Source: Gemmatimonadota bacterium
GTDB lineage: Bacteria; Gemmatimonadota; Gemmatimonadetes; Longimicrobiales; Gaopeijiaceae
Reading direction: 5' to 3'
DNA length: 46,808 nt
Assembly (NCBI GenBank): GCA_022564055.1
Contig: JADFMD010000016.1
Location: 1 to 46,808, forward strand
The notes beneath the pieces are model-generated. The model saw only the letters and a program-made list of their open reading frames with translations, was not told where the DNA came from and did no database searches. This document shows positions 25,868 through 34,853 of the stretch, in pieces. Within the stretch, counting starts at the first letter, position 1. Each line of letters starts with the position of its first letter. A program made the translations under genes and the position numbers.

Positions 25868-26183
25868 TTTTGGTTTCCCAACACTTCAGGATTCAGGCCC
25901 GAAACGGAACGACCCCGCGCGAGCCTGGGGATCTCTCGGTTCAGGACACGGCACTACCCTCGCACATTGGTGGGGATCCCCTCCGGTGCCATCCTGTGGC
26001 GGGGGACTCGTGCGAGACGATGCACCATCCGCTCCAATCCTGGTGCGGCGGTCGCTTTCAAAACGTCGGCGGAAGAATGATGCGGAAGAATGATATAGAC
26101 GACATTTTCCGTTTCGATTAATTTCTTCGACCCAGGGCGAGTCGGAGGGGCGGCTCCCCATTCGAACCCGATACGTATCCAGA
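25868..26183. other. Divergent intergenic region between yggX and the DksA-like gene
   Basis: A 316-bp stretch with no convincing gene; open frames here lack family resemblance and start signals. It must hold promoters for both flanking genes. AT-richer DNA with tatagacgacattttccg near 26094-26111 may be part of the plus-strand promoter. The only clear structure is the 13-bp tandem repeat listed separately. Confidence 0.6.
26069..26094. repeat. 13-bp perfect tandem repeat
   Basis: gcggaagaatgat is repeated twice back to back (26069-26081, 26082-26094), about 90 bp before the start of the DksA-like gene, in its probable promoter region. Confidence 0.9.
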
Positions 26184-26564
26184 ATGTTGACCAAGAAGCA
26201 ACTCGAACATATCGAGGGCCGGCTCATGGACGAGCGGGCAAGGGCGCTCAAGGCGCTCGGGCTCTTCGACCGGATTTCCAAGCTCGACCGGGAGACGATG
26301 GACTCCGATTTATCCGCCTACACCGACCACATGGCGGATCAGGGGACCGAGGCGATGGAGCGTGAGAAGGCCGCACTCTTCGCGACCAAGGAAGGCCGCT
26401 ACATCTATCGTCTCGAGGAGGCGCTGCGCCGTATGTACAATGACCCGAGCACCTTCGGGAACTGCGACACTTGCGGCTCCCCACTCGGGTACGAGCGTCT
26501 CGACGCGCTTCCGCATGCGCGGTACTGCATCGATTGCAAGCGGAAAGAGGAGGACGTGGCCTAG
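26184..26564 (+). CDS. TraR/DksA family zinc-finger protein
   Basis: 126 aa from ATG 26184. An N-terminal helical hairpin (1-85) is followed by the C4 zinc finger CDTCGSPLGYERLDALPHAR...CIDC, with Cys pairs near 93-96 and 114-117, typical of the DksA/TraR family. DksA binds the secondary channel of RNA polymerase with ppGpp and tunes stringent-response promoters. The hairpin-tip DxxDxA motif of classical DksA is not obvious (DRETMDSDLSAYTDHMADQ has acidic residues there), so whether it is a true DksA is open. Confidence 0.85.
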   Translation: MLTKKQLEHIEGRLMDERARALKALGLFDRISKLDRETMDSDLSAYTDHMADQGTEAMEREKAALFATKEGRYIYRLEEALRRMYNDPSTFGNCDTCGSPLGYERLDALPHARYCIDCKRKEEDVA

Positions 26565-26585
26565 AGGCAGGCTCGCGGAGCTTCC

Positions 26586-27710
26586 CTAGAGGACCCCGAG
26601 AAACCGGTCCGCCAACGCCTCCGATTGCCAGCGCCTCACCCCTGGGACCCCCGCCAGTTCCTCCACCGAACTCGGGTTTACCTGTGCGATTTCCAGGATC
26701 ACGGTGTTCGACATAAGGACGCCCCGGTCGATGCCGAGGGTCACCGCCACCTCGTTGCGAACGGCCTTGAGGCGGTTGGCGATTTCCTCCACCTCGGGAC
26801 TGGGGCGGCGCGGGCCGGCCGGCCCGCGGGGATAACCCACGAGTTCGGAATCGTCGAGCCGATCGGTCTGCTCGAGCCGGTCGAGTAGCTCCTTGCCGGA
26901 CCGCTCCGCGAGCTGCGACGAAAAACCACGTATGCGCCCGAGCGCGGAAACGTTTCGCGGCCGCTCACCCACGACCTCGAGGAGCGCCGGGTCTCCCGCC
27001 ACTCGAAATGGCGCGCGATCCCGTGCCCGGGCGACCTCATCCCTCCACAACCAAGCCTCGCGGACAAGCGCTACGTCTCGGAGCTCGAGATTCCGCGCGC
27101 CCTTGATCCTCGTGACGGGATCGACGTCGCCGGTGGAGTTCCACCGTAACGCCTCCATGAGGGTTGATTCCTCTTCCGCCCAGGATATTCTCCCGACCGC
27201 CTCCAACCGCTCGATAAGGATGCGGGCCAACTCGTGTAGATGGCGGGTGTCCGAGACGGCGTAGTCCAGCATCTCGGCGGGAAGAGGGCGCTGGGCCCAG
27301 TCCGCGCGCTGGTATTTCTTGGACACGTGGACATCGAGGTACTTTTGCAGGAGGGCCGCGAGCCCCAACGACGGCTCTCCGAGCAGGGCCGCGGCGGTCT
27401 GGGTGTCGAACAGCTTCACCGGATGCAGGTCCAGGTCCCGGTCCAGAAGCCGAAGATCGTAATCTCCACCGTGAAGGAGAATCGTCACCGTCGGGCTTTC
27501 CATGGGGCCTCGGAGCACCCCCGACGGATCGACGGCAAGCGTATCGACGACAAAGTGTTGGCCGGCTGTGCTCACCTGAAGCAGGCAGACCCGATCCGAA
27601 TAACGGTGAAAGCCGGCTGCTTCGAGGTCGACGGCCACCCGGTTTTCGCCCGTCAGGCCCTCCTGTAACTCACCGAGGGAGTCCGCGTCTGAGATCAGTC
27701 TGATAGTCAT
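26586..27710 (-). CDS. rnd: Ribonuclease D
   Basis: 374 aa from ATG 27710 (MTIRLISDADSLGELQ); a GTG at 27788 adds 26 basic residues and is less likely. 3'-5' exoribonuclease for tRNA 3'-end maturation. DEDDy catalytic signature: VAVDLEAAGFHRY (Exo I), LLHGGDYDLRLLDRD (Exo II) and YAVSDTRHLHEL (Exo III). Downstream are two HRDC-like helical domains (ERPRNVSALGRIRGF... and ...VPGVRRWQSEALADRF). Convergent with the DksA-like gene, 21 bp apart. Confidence 0.93.
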   Translation of the reverse strand: MTIRLISDADSLGELQEGLTGENRVAVDLEAAGFHRYSDRVCLLQVSTAGQHFVVDTLAVDPSGVLRGPMESPTVTILLHGGDYDLRLLDRDLDLHPVKLFDTQTAAALLGEPSLGLAALLQKYLDVHVSKKYQRADWAQRPLPAEMLDYAVSDTRHLHELARILIERLEAVGRISWAEEESTLMEALRWNSTGDVDPVTRIKGARNLELRDVALVREAWLWRDEVARARDRAPFRVAGDPALLEVVGERPRNVSALGRIRGFSSQLAERSGKELLDRLEQTDRLDDSELVGYPRGPAGPRRPSPEVEEIANRLKAVRNEVAVTLGIDRGVLMSNTVILEIAQVNPSSVEELAGVPGVRRWQSEALADRFLGVL

Positions 27711-27841
27711 GATGCCGAGAGCTTTGGGCCCAGGGACCCCGCGCGCAAGCGATTTACGTTTCGGGCCGTCGGGGGCCTTGTTCTTCACATCACCCCGGGG
27801 CAGCTTCCACGAGCCTCCTAATGCCTAGCCGCCTTGGACTC

Positions 27842-28621
27842 ATGAAACTCACATTCCTCGGGACGGGAACCTCTTTCGGCGTGCCGGTCGTCGGGTGCGA
27901 TTGCGACGTCTGTACGTCAGAGGACGCCCGGGACAAGCGGACGCGGCACGGGGCTCTGCTCGAGTTGGAGGGAGGCACGGTTCTGGTCGATACGCCCCCC
28001 GAGCTCCGCCTCCAGTTGCTAGCCGCCGGTGTCGGCAACGTCGACGCGGTGTGGTATACGCACAGCCATGCCGACCATCTCCATGGTATCGACGACCTCC
28101 GGGCCTTCACGGCTCGACAGCGGCGTGACATACCTGCTTTCGTTCCACAGGAGTACGAGGACCTCTTTCGAACCCGGTTCTCGTATATTTTCGACGATGA
28201 TTTTCACCCTCCCGAGGGAACGACCAAGCCTCGTATTCGCCTCAACCCATTTGGGCCCGCCGAGCCCACGATGATTCTCGGTCACCGCTTCGAGCCGGTG
28301 GTGGTGCCCCACGGGCCGATCTCCGTTTACGGATTTCGCGTCGGGTCCCTCGGTTACGTCACCGATGCGAAGGAACTACCGGAGGCGGCGCTGAAAACCC
28401 TGAAGGGTGTGAGCGTTCTTGTACTTAACGCGTTGTGGTTCGGCCGGCCGCATCCGACTCATTTCAACGTGGAGGAAGCCGTCGAAGCGGCGAAAGTCGT
28501 GGGTGCGGAGCGCACCTACCTCGTCCATCTGACCCATCGAGTGGGGCACCAGGAATTGGTGGATCGGCTCCCCGAAGGTGTCGCCCCGGCCTACGACGGT
28601 CTGAGTATCGAGATCTCATGA
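27842..28621 (+). CDS. MBL-fold metal-dependent hydrolase (PhnP-like)
   Basis: 259 aa from ATG 27842 (MKLTFLGTGTSFGVP). Metal site HSHADHLHGIDDLR (HxHxDH at 74-79), with further ligands near GPISVYGFR, TDAKELP and LTHRVGH. The early GCDCDVC cysteine cluster resembles the extra zinc site of PhnP, the phosphoribosyl cyclic phosphodiesterase, but no phn genes are near, so a general cyclic-phosphodiesterase activity is the safest call. Its stop overlaps the pgi start as ATGA. Confidence 0.88.
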   Translation: MKLTFLGTGTSFGVPVVGCDCDVCTSEDARDKRTRHGALLELEGGTVLVDTPPELRLQLLAAGVGNVDAVWYTHSHADHLHGIDDLRAFTARQRRDIPAFVPQEYEDLFRTRFSYIFDDDFHPPEGTTKPRIRLNPFGPAEPTMILGHRFEPVVVPHGPISVYGFRVGSLGYVTDAKELPEAALKTLKGVSVLVLNALWFGRPHPTHFNVEEAVEAAKVVGAERTYLVHLTHRVGHQELVDRLPEGVAPAYDGLSIEIS

Positions 28622-30018
28622 CCCCCATCACTCTCGATTTCTCAAACATGGTGGAGGAACGCCTGGGCACGGGCGGCGTCGACGCGGATCGTCTCGGGGC
28701 GGACCTGGCCGATCGCTTCCGCACGGCCCATGAGCAGGTCGAGGCCTCTCGGCGCTCGGGTGAGATGGGATTTTTCGACCTGCCGTACGACTCGGAAGGG
28801 TTGGGCCACGCGCAGGAGCTTGCTCAGCGCCTGGAGGGGCGTTTCGAGAATTTGGTCATCATCGGAATCGGGGGGTCCGCGTTGGGGGCTCGGACGTTGC
28901 GAGATGGCCTGCTGGGAACCCTGTGGAACGAGCGCTCGAATGAGGAGCGCGCCGGTAGGCCACGGATGTACATTCTGGACAACGTGGACCCGGGCGCCGT
29001 GTTGGACCTCGTGGAACATCTCGATCTTCGACGCACGCTTTTCAACGTGGTCAGCAAATCGGGATCCACCGCCGAGACCATGGCGCTCTACCTGGTGATC
29101 GAGGGGATGCTGATCGGGGAGGTCGGGACGGAGAAGGCGGGAGAGCATTTCGTGTTCACCACCGATCCGGAGCATGGAGCCCTGCGTGCGATCGCGGAAT
29201 CCGAGGGAATCGAGAGTCTTTCGATTCCGGAGAGCGTCGGAGGCCGCTTTTCGGTCCTTTCGGCTGTGGGTCTGTTTCCCGCCGCGCTGATCGGCGTGGA
29301 TGTGGCGGGGCTTCTCGCGGGTGCTGCGCGGGCCGATGAGTATTGCCGAACCCCGACGCTTCGAGAGAACCCGGCCGGACTCATGGCTACCTTGCTTCAC
29401 ACGGCCCACAGAGAATCGGGGGCCTCGATCCACGTGATGATGCCCTACTCGGAGCGCCTTCGCTCCTTCTCGTTTTGGTTTCAGCAGCTTTGGGCTGAGT
29501 CTCTCGGAAAGGCTCACGATCTCTCCGGCAAGATCGTCCACACCGGACCGACGCCGCTGCCTGCCGTGGGGGTCACCGATCAGCACGCGCAGGTACAGCT
29601 CTTCATCGAGGGACCTCGGGACAAGGTAGTCGTCTTCGTTGCGGTTACCGGGGCGCAGCGGGATCTGGACATCGGTACGCATCGCGCCTCGATGCCCACC
29701 GTCGGTTATCTCGGAGGACACACGGTGGGTCAGCTCATGGAAGCCGAACGGCAGGCCACCGCGGAGGCGTTGCGCCAGAGCGGCCGGGCGAACATGACGC
29801 TCGAGATCGAGGGCCTCGACGCATCGACGCTCGGGGAACTCCTCATGCTCACGTCCATCGCTACGGTTTACGCCGGTGCGTTGTACGACGTGAACCCGCT
29901 CGATCAACCGGGTGTAGAACTGGGGAAGCAACTCACGTATGGACTGTTGGGTCGGGAGGGGTACGATCCGCCCGCCCGTTCGGATCCGGACGGTCGGTGG
30001 CGGCTCACACCCGGGTAG
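28618..30018 (+). CDS. pgi: Glucose-6-phosphate isomerase
   Basis: 466 aa from ATG 28618, coupled to the upstream hydrolase by ATGA. Interconverts glucose-6-P and fructose-6-P. Conserved blocks: IIGIGGSALGARTLRDGL, FNVVSKSGSTAETMALYL, GGRFSVLSAVGLFPAALIG, and NPLDQPGVELGKQLTYGLLG with the catalytic lysine at the C-terminus. Shorter than the E. coli enzyme, as in the compact bacterial/archaeal-type branch. Confidence 0.96.
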   Translation: MTPITLDFSNMVEERLGTGGVDADRLGADLADRFRTAHEQVEASRRSGEMGFFDLPYDSEGLGHAQELAQRLEGRFENLVIIGIGGSALGARTLRDGLLGTLWNERSNEERAGRPRMYILDNVDPGAVLDLVEHLDLRRTLFNVVSKSGSTAETMALYLVIEGMLIGEVGTEKAGEHFVFTTDPEHGALRAIAESEGIESLSIPESVGGRFSVLSAVGLFPAALIGVDVAGLLAGAARADEYCRTPTLRENPAGLMATLLHTAHRESGASIHVMMPYSERLRSFSFWFQQLWAESLGKAHDLSGKIVHTGPTPLPAVGVTDQHAQVQLFIEGPRDKVVVFVAVTGAQRDLDIGTHRASMPTVGYLGGHTVGQLMEAERQATAEALRQSGRANMTLEIEGLDASTLGELLMLTSIATVYAGALYDVNPLDQPGVELGKQLTYGLLGREGYDPPARSDPDGRWRLTPG

Positions 30019-30112
30019 CGTAGGGTTCCCATTCGATCCCACTCGTCGGTATGTTTCAGGCGGTCGCGGGTGCTTTGCCCCGCTTCCAGACGCTGCAGAA
30101 GGAGTACATATC

Positions 30113-30541
30113 ATGCGTAATCACGAGGACCTCCCCTACATCCTCGTCGAGCGGGATAGCGGTGGGAGTTTCGGGTCGTTCTGCCTCGGCGCCCTTGTCG
30201 GGGCTGGGCTGGCGCTGCTCTTCGCTCCCCAAACCGGCGAAGAGACACAGGAGGAGATCAGGGCCCGTGCCCAGAAGCTGCGCCTTGCCGCCGAGGAGCG
30301 CATGCGTGAGGCTCAACTGACCCTGGAGGATCGGTTGGGGACCGTTCGGGAGGGCGTGGAGGCCAGGGTGGAGTTGGTGCGCGACGCCGTAGAATCGGGA
30401 CGTGTGGCGGCCGAGGAGGCCCGCACGGATCTCGAAGCCAAACTCGAGCGCTCCAAGGCCGCCGCAAAGGCGGGGATCGCTGCGGCGAGGGAGGCGGCGG
30501 TGGACGGGAAATCGTCCCAAGAGGAGGACGTCGGCGAATAG
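30113..30541 (+). CDS. YtxH-domain protein
   Basis: 142 aa from ATG 30113 with a strong AAGGAG at 30099-30104. One N-terminal membrane segment (SFCLGALVGAGLALLFAP) followed by QTGEETQEEIRARAQKL, the typical YtxH start, and then a long charged helix (EERMREAQ to the end) that is probably a coiled coil. Such proteins are common general-stress envelope proteins of unknown mechanism. Confidence 0.85.
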   Translation: MRNHEDLPYILVERDSGGSFGSFCLGALVGAGLALLFAPQTGEETQEEIRARAQKLRLAAEERMREAQLTLEDRLGTVREGVEARVELVRDAVESGRVAAEEARTDLEAKLERSKAAAKAGIAAAREAAVDGKSSQEEDVGE

Positions 30542-30658
30542 TGACCGAGTCGGCACGGCCGTGAGCGGCGGCCCTGTAGCTTTCTTCCCCGGGCAAAAAG
30601 CGCAAGAAGGTGCGAATTCGAGCTGCCTTCCAGGGCTGGGCGTGAAGTTGGGGAACTG

Positions 30659-31138
30659 TTGAGCGACAAAAATGGTGGCGGCGAGGGCGGCCGTAAGGTG
30701 GTAGGGCGAAATCGAAAAGCTAGGCACGAATATGAGATCCTGGATACGCATGAGGCTGGGATCGTGCTCAAGGGACCGGAGGTGAAGTCGCTTCGGGCCG
30801 GGCATCTGGCTTTCCGCGATGCCTTCGCACGGGTGGAGAAGGGAGAGGTCTGGCTCTACAACCTTCACATTTCGCCGTATGAACAGGCGAATCGGGCCAA
30901 CCAGGAGCCTGACCGAGTACGAAAGCTGCTCCTGCACCGCGAGGAGATTCGCCGCTTGGTGAAAAAGACGGAAGAAAAGGGACTCACCCTTATCCCGCTC
31001 GAAATCTATTTCCGGAAAGGGAACGCGAAGGTGCTTCTCGGGGTGGCGAGGGGACGCCGTCTATACGACAAGCGCGAAAAGCTCAAGAAGCAGACTCAGG
31101 ATAGGGAGGCCAAACGCGCCATGAGCGAACACCGATGA
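30659..31138 (+). CDS. smpB: SsrA-binding protein SmpB
   Basis: 159 aa from TTG 30659 with GGGGA upstream. Binds tmRNA and brings it to stalled ribosomes. Recognisable blocks: NRKARHEYEILDTHEAGIVL, GPEVKSLRAGHLAFRDAFA, NLHISPYEQANR, and the basic C-terminal tail RGRRLYDKREKLKKQTQDRE. Length fits. The tmRNA gene is not in the window. Stop overlaps the amidase start as ATGA. Confidence 0.96.
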   Translation: MSDKNGGGEGGRKVVGRNRKARHEYEILDTHEAGIVLKGPEVKSLRAGHLAFRDAFARVEKGEVWLYNLHISPYEQANRANQEPDRVRKLLLHREEIRRLVKKTEEKGLTLIPLEIYFRKGNAKVLLGVARGRRLYDKREKLKKQTQDREAKRAMSEHR

Positions 31139-32451
31139 TCGTGTCCAGGTTTTCGGGCCCATTCGGCATCTGGGCTTTTTTGACGGTGTCCCTCGGCGGA
31201 CCCGCGCCCGTTTCTGCGCAAACGGGCGATTCTCTCCTCGTACACGGTCCGGACGACTCCTCTCTCACGTTACCGGTCACACGTTTGCGTGGGTATGCCA
31301 CCGTGCCTCATGACGCTTTGCGTGAGCTGGGTTGGCAGGTTGAGGTAGACGGGCTACGCCTGCGCGCCCAGCTCGGCCCGGACGGGCCCGTGGTAGAGTT
31401 TTCGTTGGGCAGCCCCTTCTTCCGATGGGATGACGAGCTGCTCCAACTCGTGAACGCGCCGTTCTTGGGTGGCGGCTCCATTCAGATTCCGCTCCAGTTC
31501 GTGGTCGATTTTCTTCCGTACCGAGCGAGAGAGGCCTACGCGTTCTCACCGGAGGAGCGGGTGCTGGAGATCCTCGACGCATCGCTGTGGCCGGGGGGTC
31601 GTATCGAGACGCCGCGTGTGGGACGGGGGCGCGGGGTCTTAACCTCTGCGAATGAACCGGCGGCAAGGGGCGACCCGTCCGCACCGACCTTACGGCAGGA
31701 TTTGCAAACGGCACAGGATCCCGAGAAGCGAGTGGTCGTGATTGATCCCGGCCACGGGGGTAGTGACTCGGGGACGACCGGTGCTGGCGGACGCCGTGAA
31801 AAGGATATCGCCCTGGCCATCGGCCGGTATCTGGAGCGGGAACTCAGGGGGGACGAGAGCCTCGAGGTGTACCTGACCCGAGACCGGGATGTGCTCGTTC
31901 CGCTTTGGGAGCGAGGTCCGCGGGCCACGCTCTTGAAGGGAACCCGCCCCGGCGTCTTCATCTCGATTCATGTGAACTCTTCTCCCTCGAGCCCGGCGAT
32001 CCGCGGGTTCGAGACATACTTTCTGTCCGAGGCCCGCACCGAACACGAACGGAGGGTGGCGGCGATCGAGAATGCTCCCCTCCAACTCGATACCGACCTG
32101 GACGGGGGGGACGTGGAAGCGGATGTGGCCTTTATCATGAGAGGACTTCAGTACCTCGACCACCAGCATTGGTCGGAGCTTCTGGCGGAGGGGATTCAGT
32201 CGGAGCTGGAAGAGGTCCACCCCGGCCCCAACCGCGGTGTAAAGCAGGGCCCATTCGCGGTGATCACCAACGCTCTCATGCCGGCGGTGTTGGTGGAGGT
32301 CGGATTCATCTCCAATAGAGAAGAGGAACGCGTGCTTTCCCGTGGGGAATTCCAACGCGGCGTCGCCGCGGCGCTCGCGCGGGGGATCCGGGATTTCTTT
32401 CTGCGATACCCACCGGGTCAGGGGGTGGCGGTTCAGGGCGCCCCCCGGTGA
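31135..32451 (+). CDS. Secreted N-acetylmuramoyl-L-alanine amidase (Amidase_3)
   Basis: 438 aa from ATG 31135, coupled to smpB by ATGA. Signal peptide to about residue 29 (GPAPVSAQ). An N-terminal beta-rich region resembling a copper-amine-oxidase-like/AMIN-type substrate-binding domain precedes the catalytic domain (from about 198): VVVIDPGHGGSDSGTTG, REKDIALAIGRYLE, FISIHVNSS and AVLVEVGFISN contain the zinc ligands and catalytic Glu. Cleaves stem peptides from peptidoglycan in the periplasm, producing material that murQ/anmK can recycle. Confidence 0.93.
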   Translation: MIVSRFSGPFGIWAFLTVSLGGPAPVSAQTGDSLLVHGPDDSSLTLPVTRLRGYATVPHDALRELGWQVEVDGLRLRAQLGPDGPVVEFSLGSPFFRWDDELLQLVNAPFLGGGSIQIPLQFVVDFLPYRAREAYAFSPEERVLEILDASLWPGGRIETPRVGRGRGVLTSANEPAARGDPSAPTLRQDLQTAQDPEKRVVVIDPGHGGSDSGTTGAGGRREKDIALAIGRYLERELRGDESLEVYLTRDRDVLVPLWERGPRATLLKGTRPGVFISIHVNSSPSSPAIRGFETYFLSEARTEHERRVAAIENAPLQLDTDLDGGDVEADVAFIMRGLQYLDHQHWSELLAEGIQSELEEVHPGPNRGVKQGPFAVITNALMPAVLVEVGFISNREEERVLSRGEFQRGVAAALARGIRDFFLRYPPGQGVAVQGAPR

Positions 32452-33851
32452 GAAGCGCCCGCCCGATACGCATCGTCGCCCTTGCGGCGCTGGGATCGGG
32501 GGTTTTCGCGGGGTGCATCTTCAACAACACGCTCTATAACGCGGAGGGATTGTACCAGGAGGCCGAGGACTTGCGGTTGGCCGGCCAGGACACCGCATCC
32601 TCGGCCCGTTACCGCGAAGTCGTCGCCAAGGCCACCAAGGGCTACCGCGCCGACGAGGACGGCGGATGGGCCGATGATGCCTTCCTGCTCATCGCCAAGG
32701 CCCAGTTTCGCTTGGGCGCCACTTCGGAAGCGAGCCGGGCCCTGGAGCGGGTACTCGAAATCAGTGATGACCCCGCCGTGAGAGCGCAGGCGGCCCTCTA
32801 CCGCGGGGCCCTCGCCGTGTCGGTTGGAGAGACGGTCCGCGGGCTGGCGCTTCTCGACGATGCGATCGAGCGCGTGGACGCCCCGATCGATCGGGCGGAG
32901 GGCCATCTCTGGCGGGCTCGCGCCTTGCTCGACCGGGGGCTGGTGGCCCAGGGATGGCGGGATCTGGACCGGGCGGGAGAGACCCATGACGGCCACGTGG
33001 TGCCGGCGGGCTTCGAGCGCATCGCGTGGGGATTCGCTTTGCCGGATTTGACTCGTATCCACCAGGGGGTCCAGACGCTGATCTTCACCAGCGGGGCCCA
33101 GGTTTACGGGGACTCTATTCGTTCGCTGGTTCGACGGTTCGCGGACCGGTGGGGTCCCGGAAGCGCCGTGGTCCTTTTGGCCAATGCCGAAGACGCCCAC
33201 TGGTCGCGAGAAGAGCGGGACCGGTTGTTGATGACACGCGCCTGGCTGGCTTACGAGGCAGGCGATTTGGTGCGGGCAAGGGAAGACGCCCGGTCGGTCG
33301 GTTCCGGCGTGGGTGGGCAGGCCTCCGCCGCGCGCGTGACGCTGGCCCGGTGGCGCCTGGCCGAGGCGGAGCAGATGGACGACCTTGCGCCACTTCGAGC
33401 CATTCTTCTTCCGGCGGTCGCGTCCGAGGGGGCCCAGGCCATACTGAACGCGATCCGCCGCGTGGAGCTCCTGCGGGAGTATGGACTCGAGGGCGAGCCC
33501 GTCGCGCTGATCGGCGCGGCGGAGATCTCCCGGGACGTACTGATCGCCCCACGGCTCTCGGCGGCGCTTTTTTTGGCGTATGCGGTAGCGGTGCCAGAAG
33601 CACCGTGGTCGGGGAAGGCCCTCCTAGGGGCCAGGGAGCTGACTGCCGATCGGGCACAGCGGAAGTGGCTGGACGAGCAACTCGAGGCACTCCCTGAGGA
33701 TGCCTACGTACGCTATGCTCGTATGGGTCGTGTTGGGGCCGAGCTGGGGGAATTGGAGGCACGACTTCAAGAGACGCTCGATTCGCTCCTCGAGCGCGTC
33801 GACGAAGAACTGGCGGCCCGGCGGCACCTCGCGGGCGTGCCGAAGGAGTGA
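32448..33851 (+). CDS. TPR-type lipoprotein of unknown function
   Basis: 467 aa from GTG 32448, overlapping the amidase stop (GTGA). Signal with lipobox VFAGC (Cys23). The mature protein is almost entirely helical with tetratricopeptide-like repeats (YNAEGLYQEAEDLRLAGQDT, AFLLIAKAQFRLGATSEASR, AALYRGALAVSVGETVRG, LLMTRAWLAYEAGDLVRARE). Probably a periplasmic scaffold on the outer or inner membrane. Position between a peptidoglycan amidase and pyrD suggests an envelope role but no more. Confidence 0.8.
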   Translation: MRSARPIRIVALAALGSGVFAGCIFNNTLYNAEGLYQEAEDLRLAGQDTASSARYREVVAKATKGYRADEDGGWADDAFLLIAKAQFRLGATSEASRALERVLEISDDPAVRAQAALYRGALAVSVGETVRGLALLDDAIERVDAPIDRAEGHLWRARALLDRGLVAQGWRDLDRAGETHDGHVVPAGFERIAWGFALPDLTRIHQGVQTLIFTSGAQVYGDSIRSLVRRFADRWGPGSAVVLLANAEDAHWSREERDRLLMTRAWLAYEAGDLVRAREDARSVGSGVGGQASAARVTLARWRLAEAEQMDDLAPLRAILLPAVASEGAQAILNAIRRVELLREYGLEGEPVALIGAAEISRDVLIAPRLSAALFLAYAVAVPEAPWSGKALLGARELTADRAQRKWLDEQLEALPEDAYVRYARMGRVGAELGELEARLQETLDSLLERVDEELAARRHLAGVPKE

Positions 33852-34852
33852 CAGCGATCCAAGCGACCATGCGACTGAGCCAAACCCTGTTCGGAGCCAC
33901 GTTTCACAACCCCGTCCTTCTGGCCGCCGGAACCTGTGGATTCGGCGAGGAGCTCAGGGATGCCCTCGATCTCCCGTCCCTGGGCGGCATCGTGACGAAG
34001 TCGGTGACGCTGGAGCCTCGGGCGGGCAATCCGGCACCCCGTGTCGTGGAGGCGGGGAACGCCATGCTGAACTCCGTCGGTCTGGCGAACCCCGGCTTGG
34101 AACGCGTGTGTTCGGAGAAGCTCCCGTGGATGAGAGAGCACCTCTCGGGCATCCAGGTGTTCGTGAGCGTGGCCGGCCACAACCCGGAGGAGTATTGGCG
34201 CATCGTGGAGGGGCTGGAGTCGGTCGGCGGTTTCCTGGGGTACGAGTTGAACCTCTCCTGCCCTAACGACACCCGCCTCGGTGGACTGCCCTTCGCCCTC
34301 GATCCCGACGCGCTCCGGGGAGTGGTCGAGGGTGCCCGGAGGCTGACCGATCGTCCGCTCCTCGTGAAGCTCGCTCCCAACGTCCCGGACATCGGACCGG
34401 TTGCGGAAGCGGCGGAAGAGGCCGGTGCCGACGGGCTCACCCTCGTGAACACTCTACCGGGCTTGATCATCGACATCGAGTCCCGCAGTGCTACCCTCGG
34501 CGGGGGGCCGGGTGGTCTGTCCGGACCCGCGCTACGGGCCGTAGGTGTACACGCCGTACATAGGGCCCGCGCGTGCACCGCCATACCTCTCCTCGGAGTT
34601 GGTGGGATCACCGCGGCCGGCGACGCGATCCAGTACCTCTTGGCGGGAGCCTCCTTGGTTCAGGTCGGCACCGCCACCTTTGCCGATCCGAGGGCCGCGC
34701 AGAGGATGGGGAGGGGGATCGCCCGTTATGGGCAGAAAATGGGAATCGAGGACATTCAGGATCTGGTCGGGACGTACCGGGGAGTGGAGGATCACCCCGT
34801 GAGCGTGTCGGGGGGAGATCGTCCCGTTAGCGTCTCAGGAGAGCCAAGCTGA
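33848..34852 (+). CDS. pyrD: Dihydroorotate dehydrogenase, class 1
   Basis: 334 aa from GTG 33848 (overlap GTGA with the previous gene) or 327 aa from ATG 33869. FMN enzyme of pyrimidine synthesis, oxidising dihydroorotate to orotate. The catalytic base is Cys138 in ELNLSCPND, which defines the cytosolic class 1 (class 2 has Ser). KSVTLEPRAGNPAPRVVE, NSVGLANPG, LLVKLAPNV, LVNTLPG and GVGGITAAGDAIQYLLAGAS support class 1B. That class normally needs the electron-transfer subunit PyrK, which is not here. The C-terminus has an imperfect repeat (PVSVSGGDRPVSVSGE). Confidence 0.95.
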   Translation: MTAIQATMRLSQTLFGATFHNPVLLAAGTCGFGEELRDALDLPSLGGIVTKSVTLEPRAGNPAPRVVEAGNAMLNSVGLANPGLERVCSEKLPWMREHLSGIQVFVSVAGHNPEEYWRIVEGLESVGGFLGYELNLSCPNDTRLGGLPFALDPDALRGVVEGARRLTDRPLLVKLAPNVPDIGPVAEAAEEAGADGLTLVNTLPGLIIDIESRSATLGGGPGGLSGPALRAVGVHAVHRARACTAIPLLGVGGITAAGDAIQYLLAGASLVQVGTATFADPRAAQRMGRGIARYGQKMGIEDIQDLVGTYRGVEDHPVSVSGGDRPVSVSGEPS

Positions 34853-34853
34853 C

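Noticed and set aside
27711-27788. Longer RNase D start at GTG 27788
   Set aside because: The extra 26 residues are basic and unlike the family; ATG 27710 fits the usual N-terminus.
28642-30114. 490-codon minus-strand frame opposite pgi
   Set aside because: Antisense to pgi with no recognisable motif.
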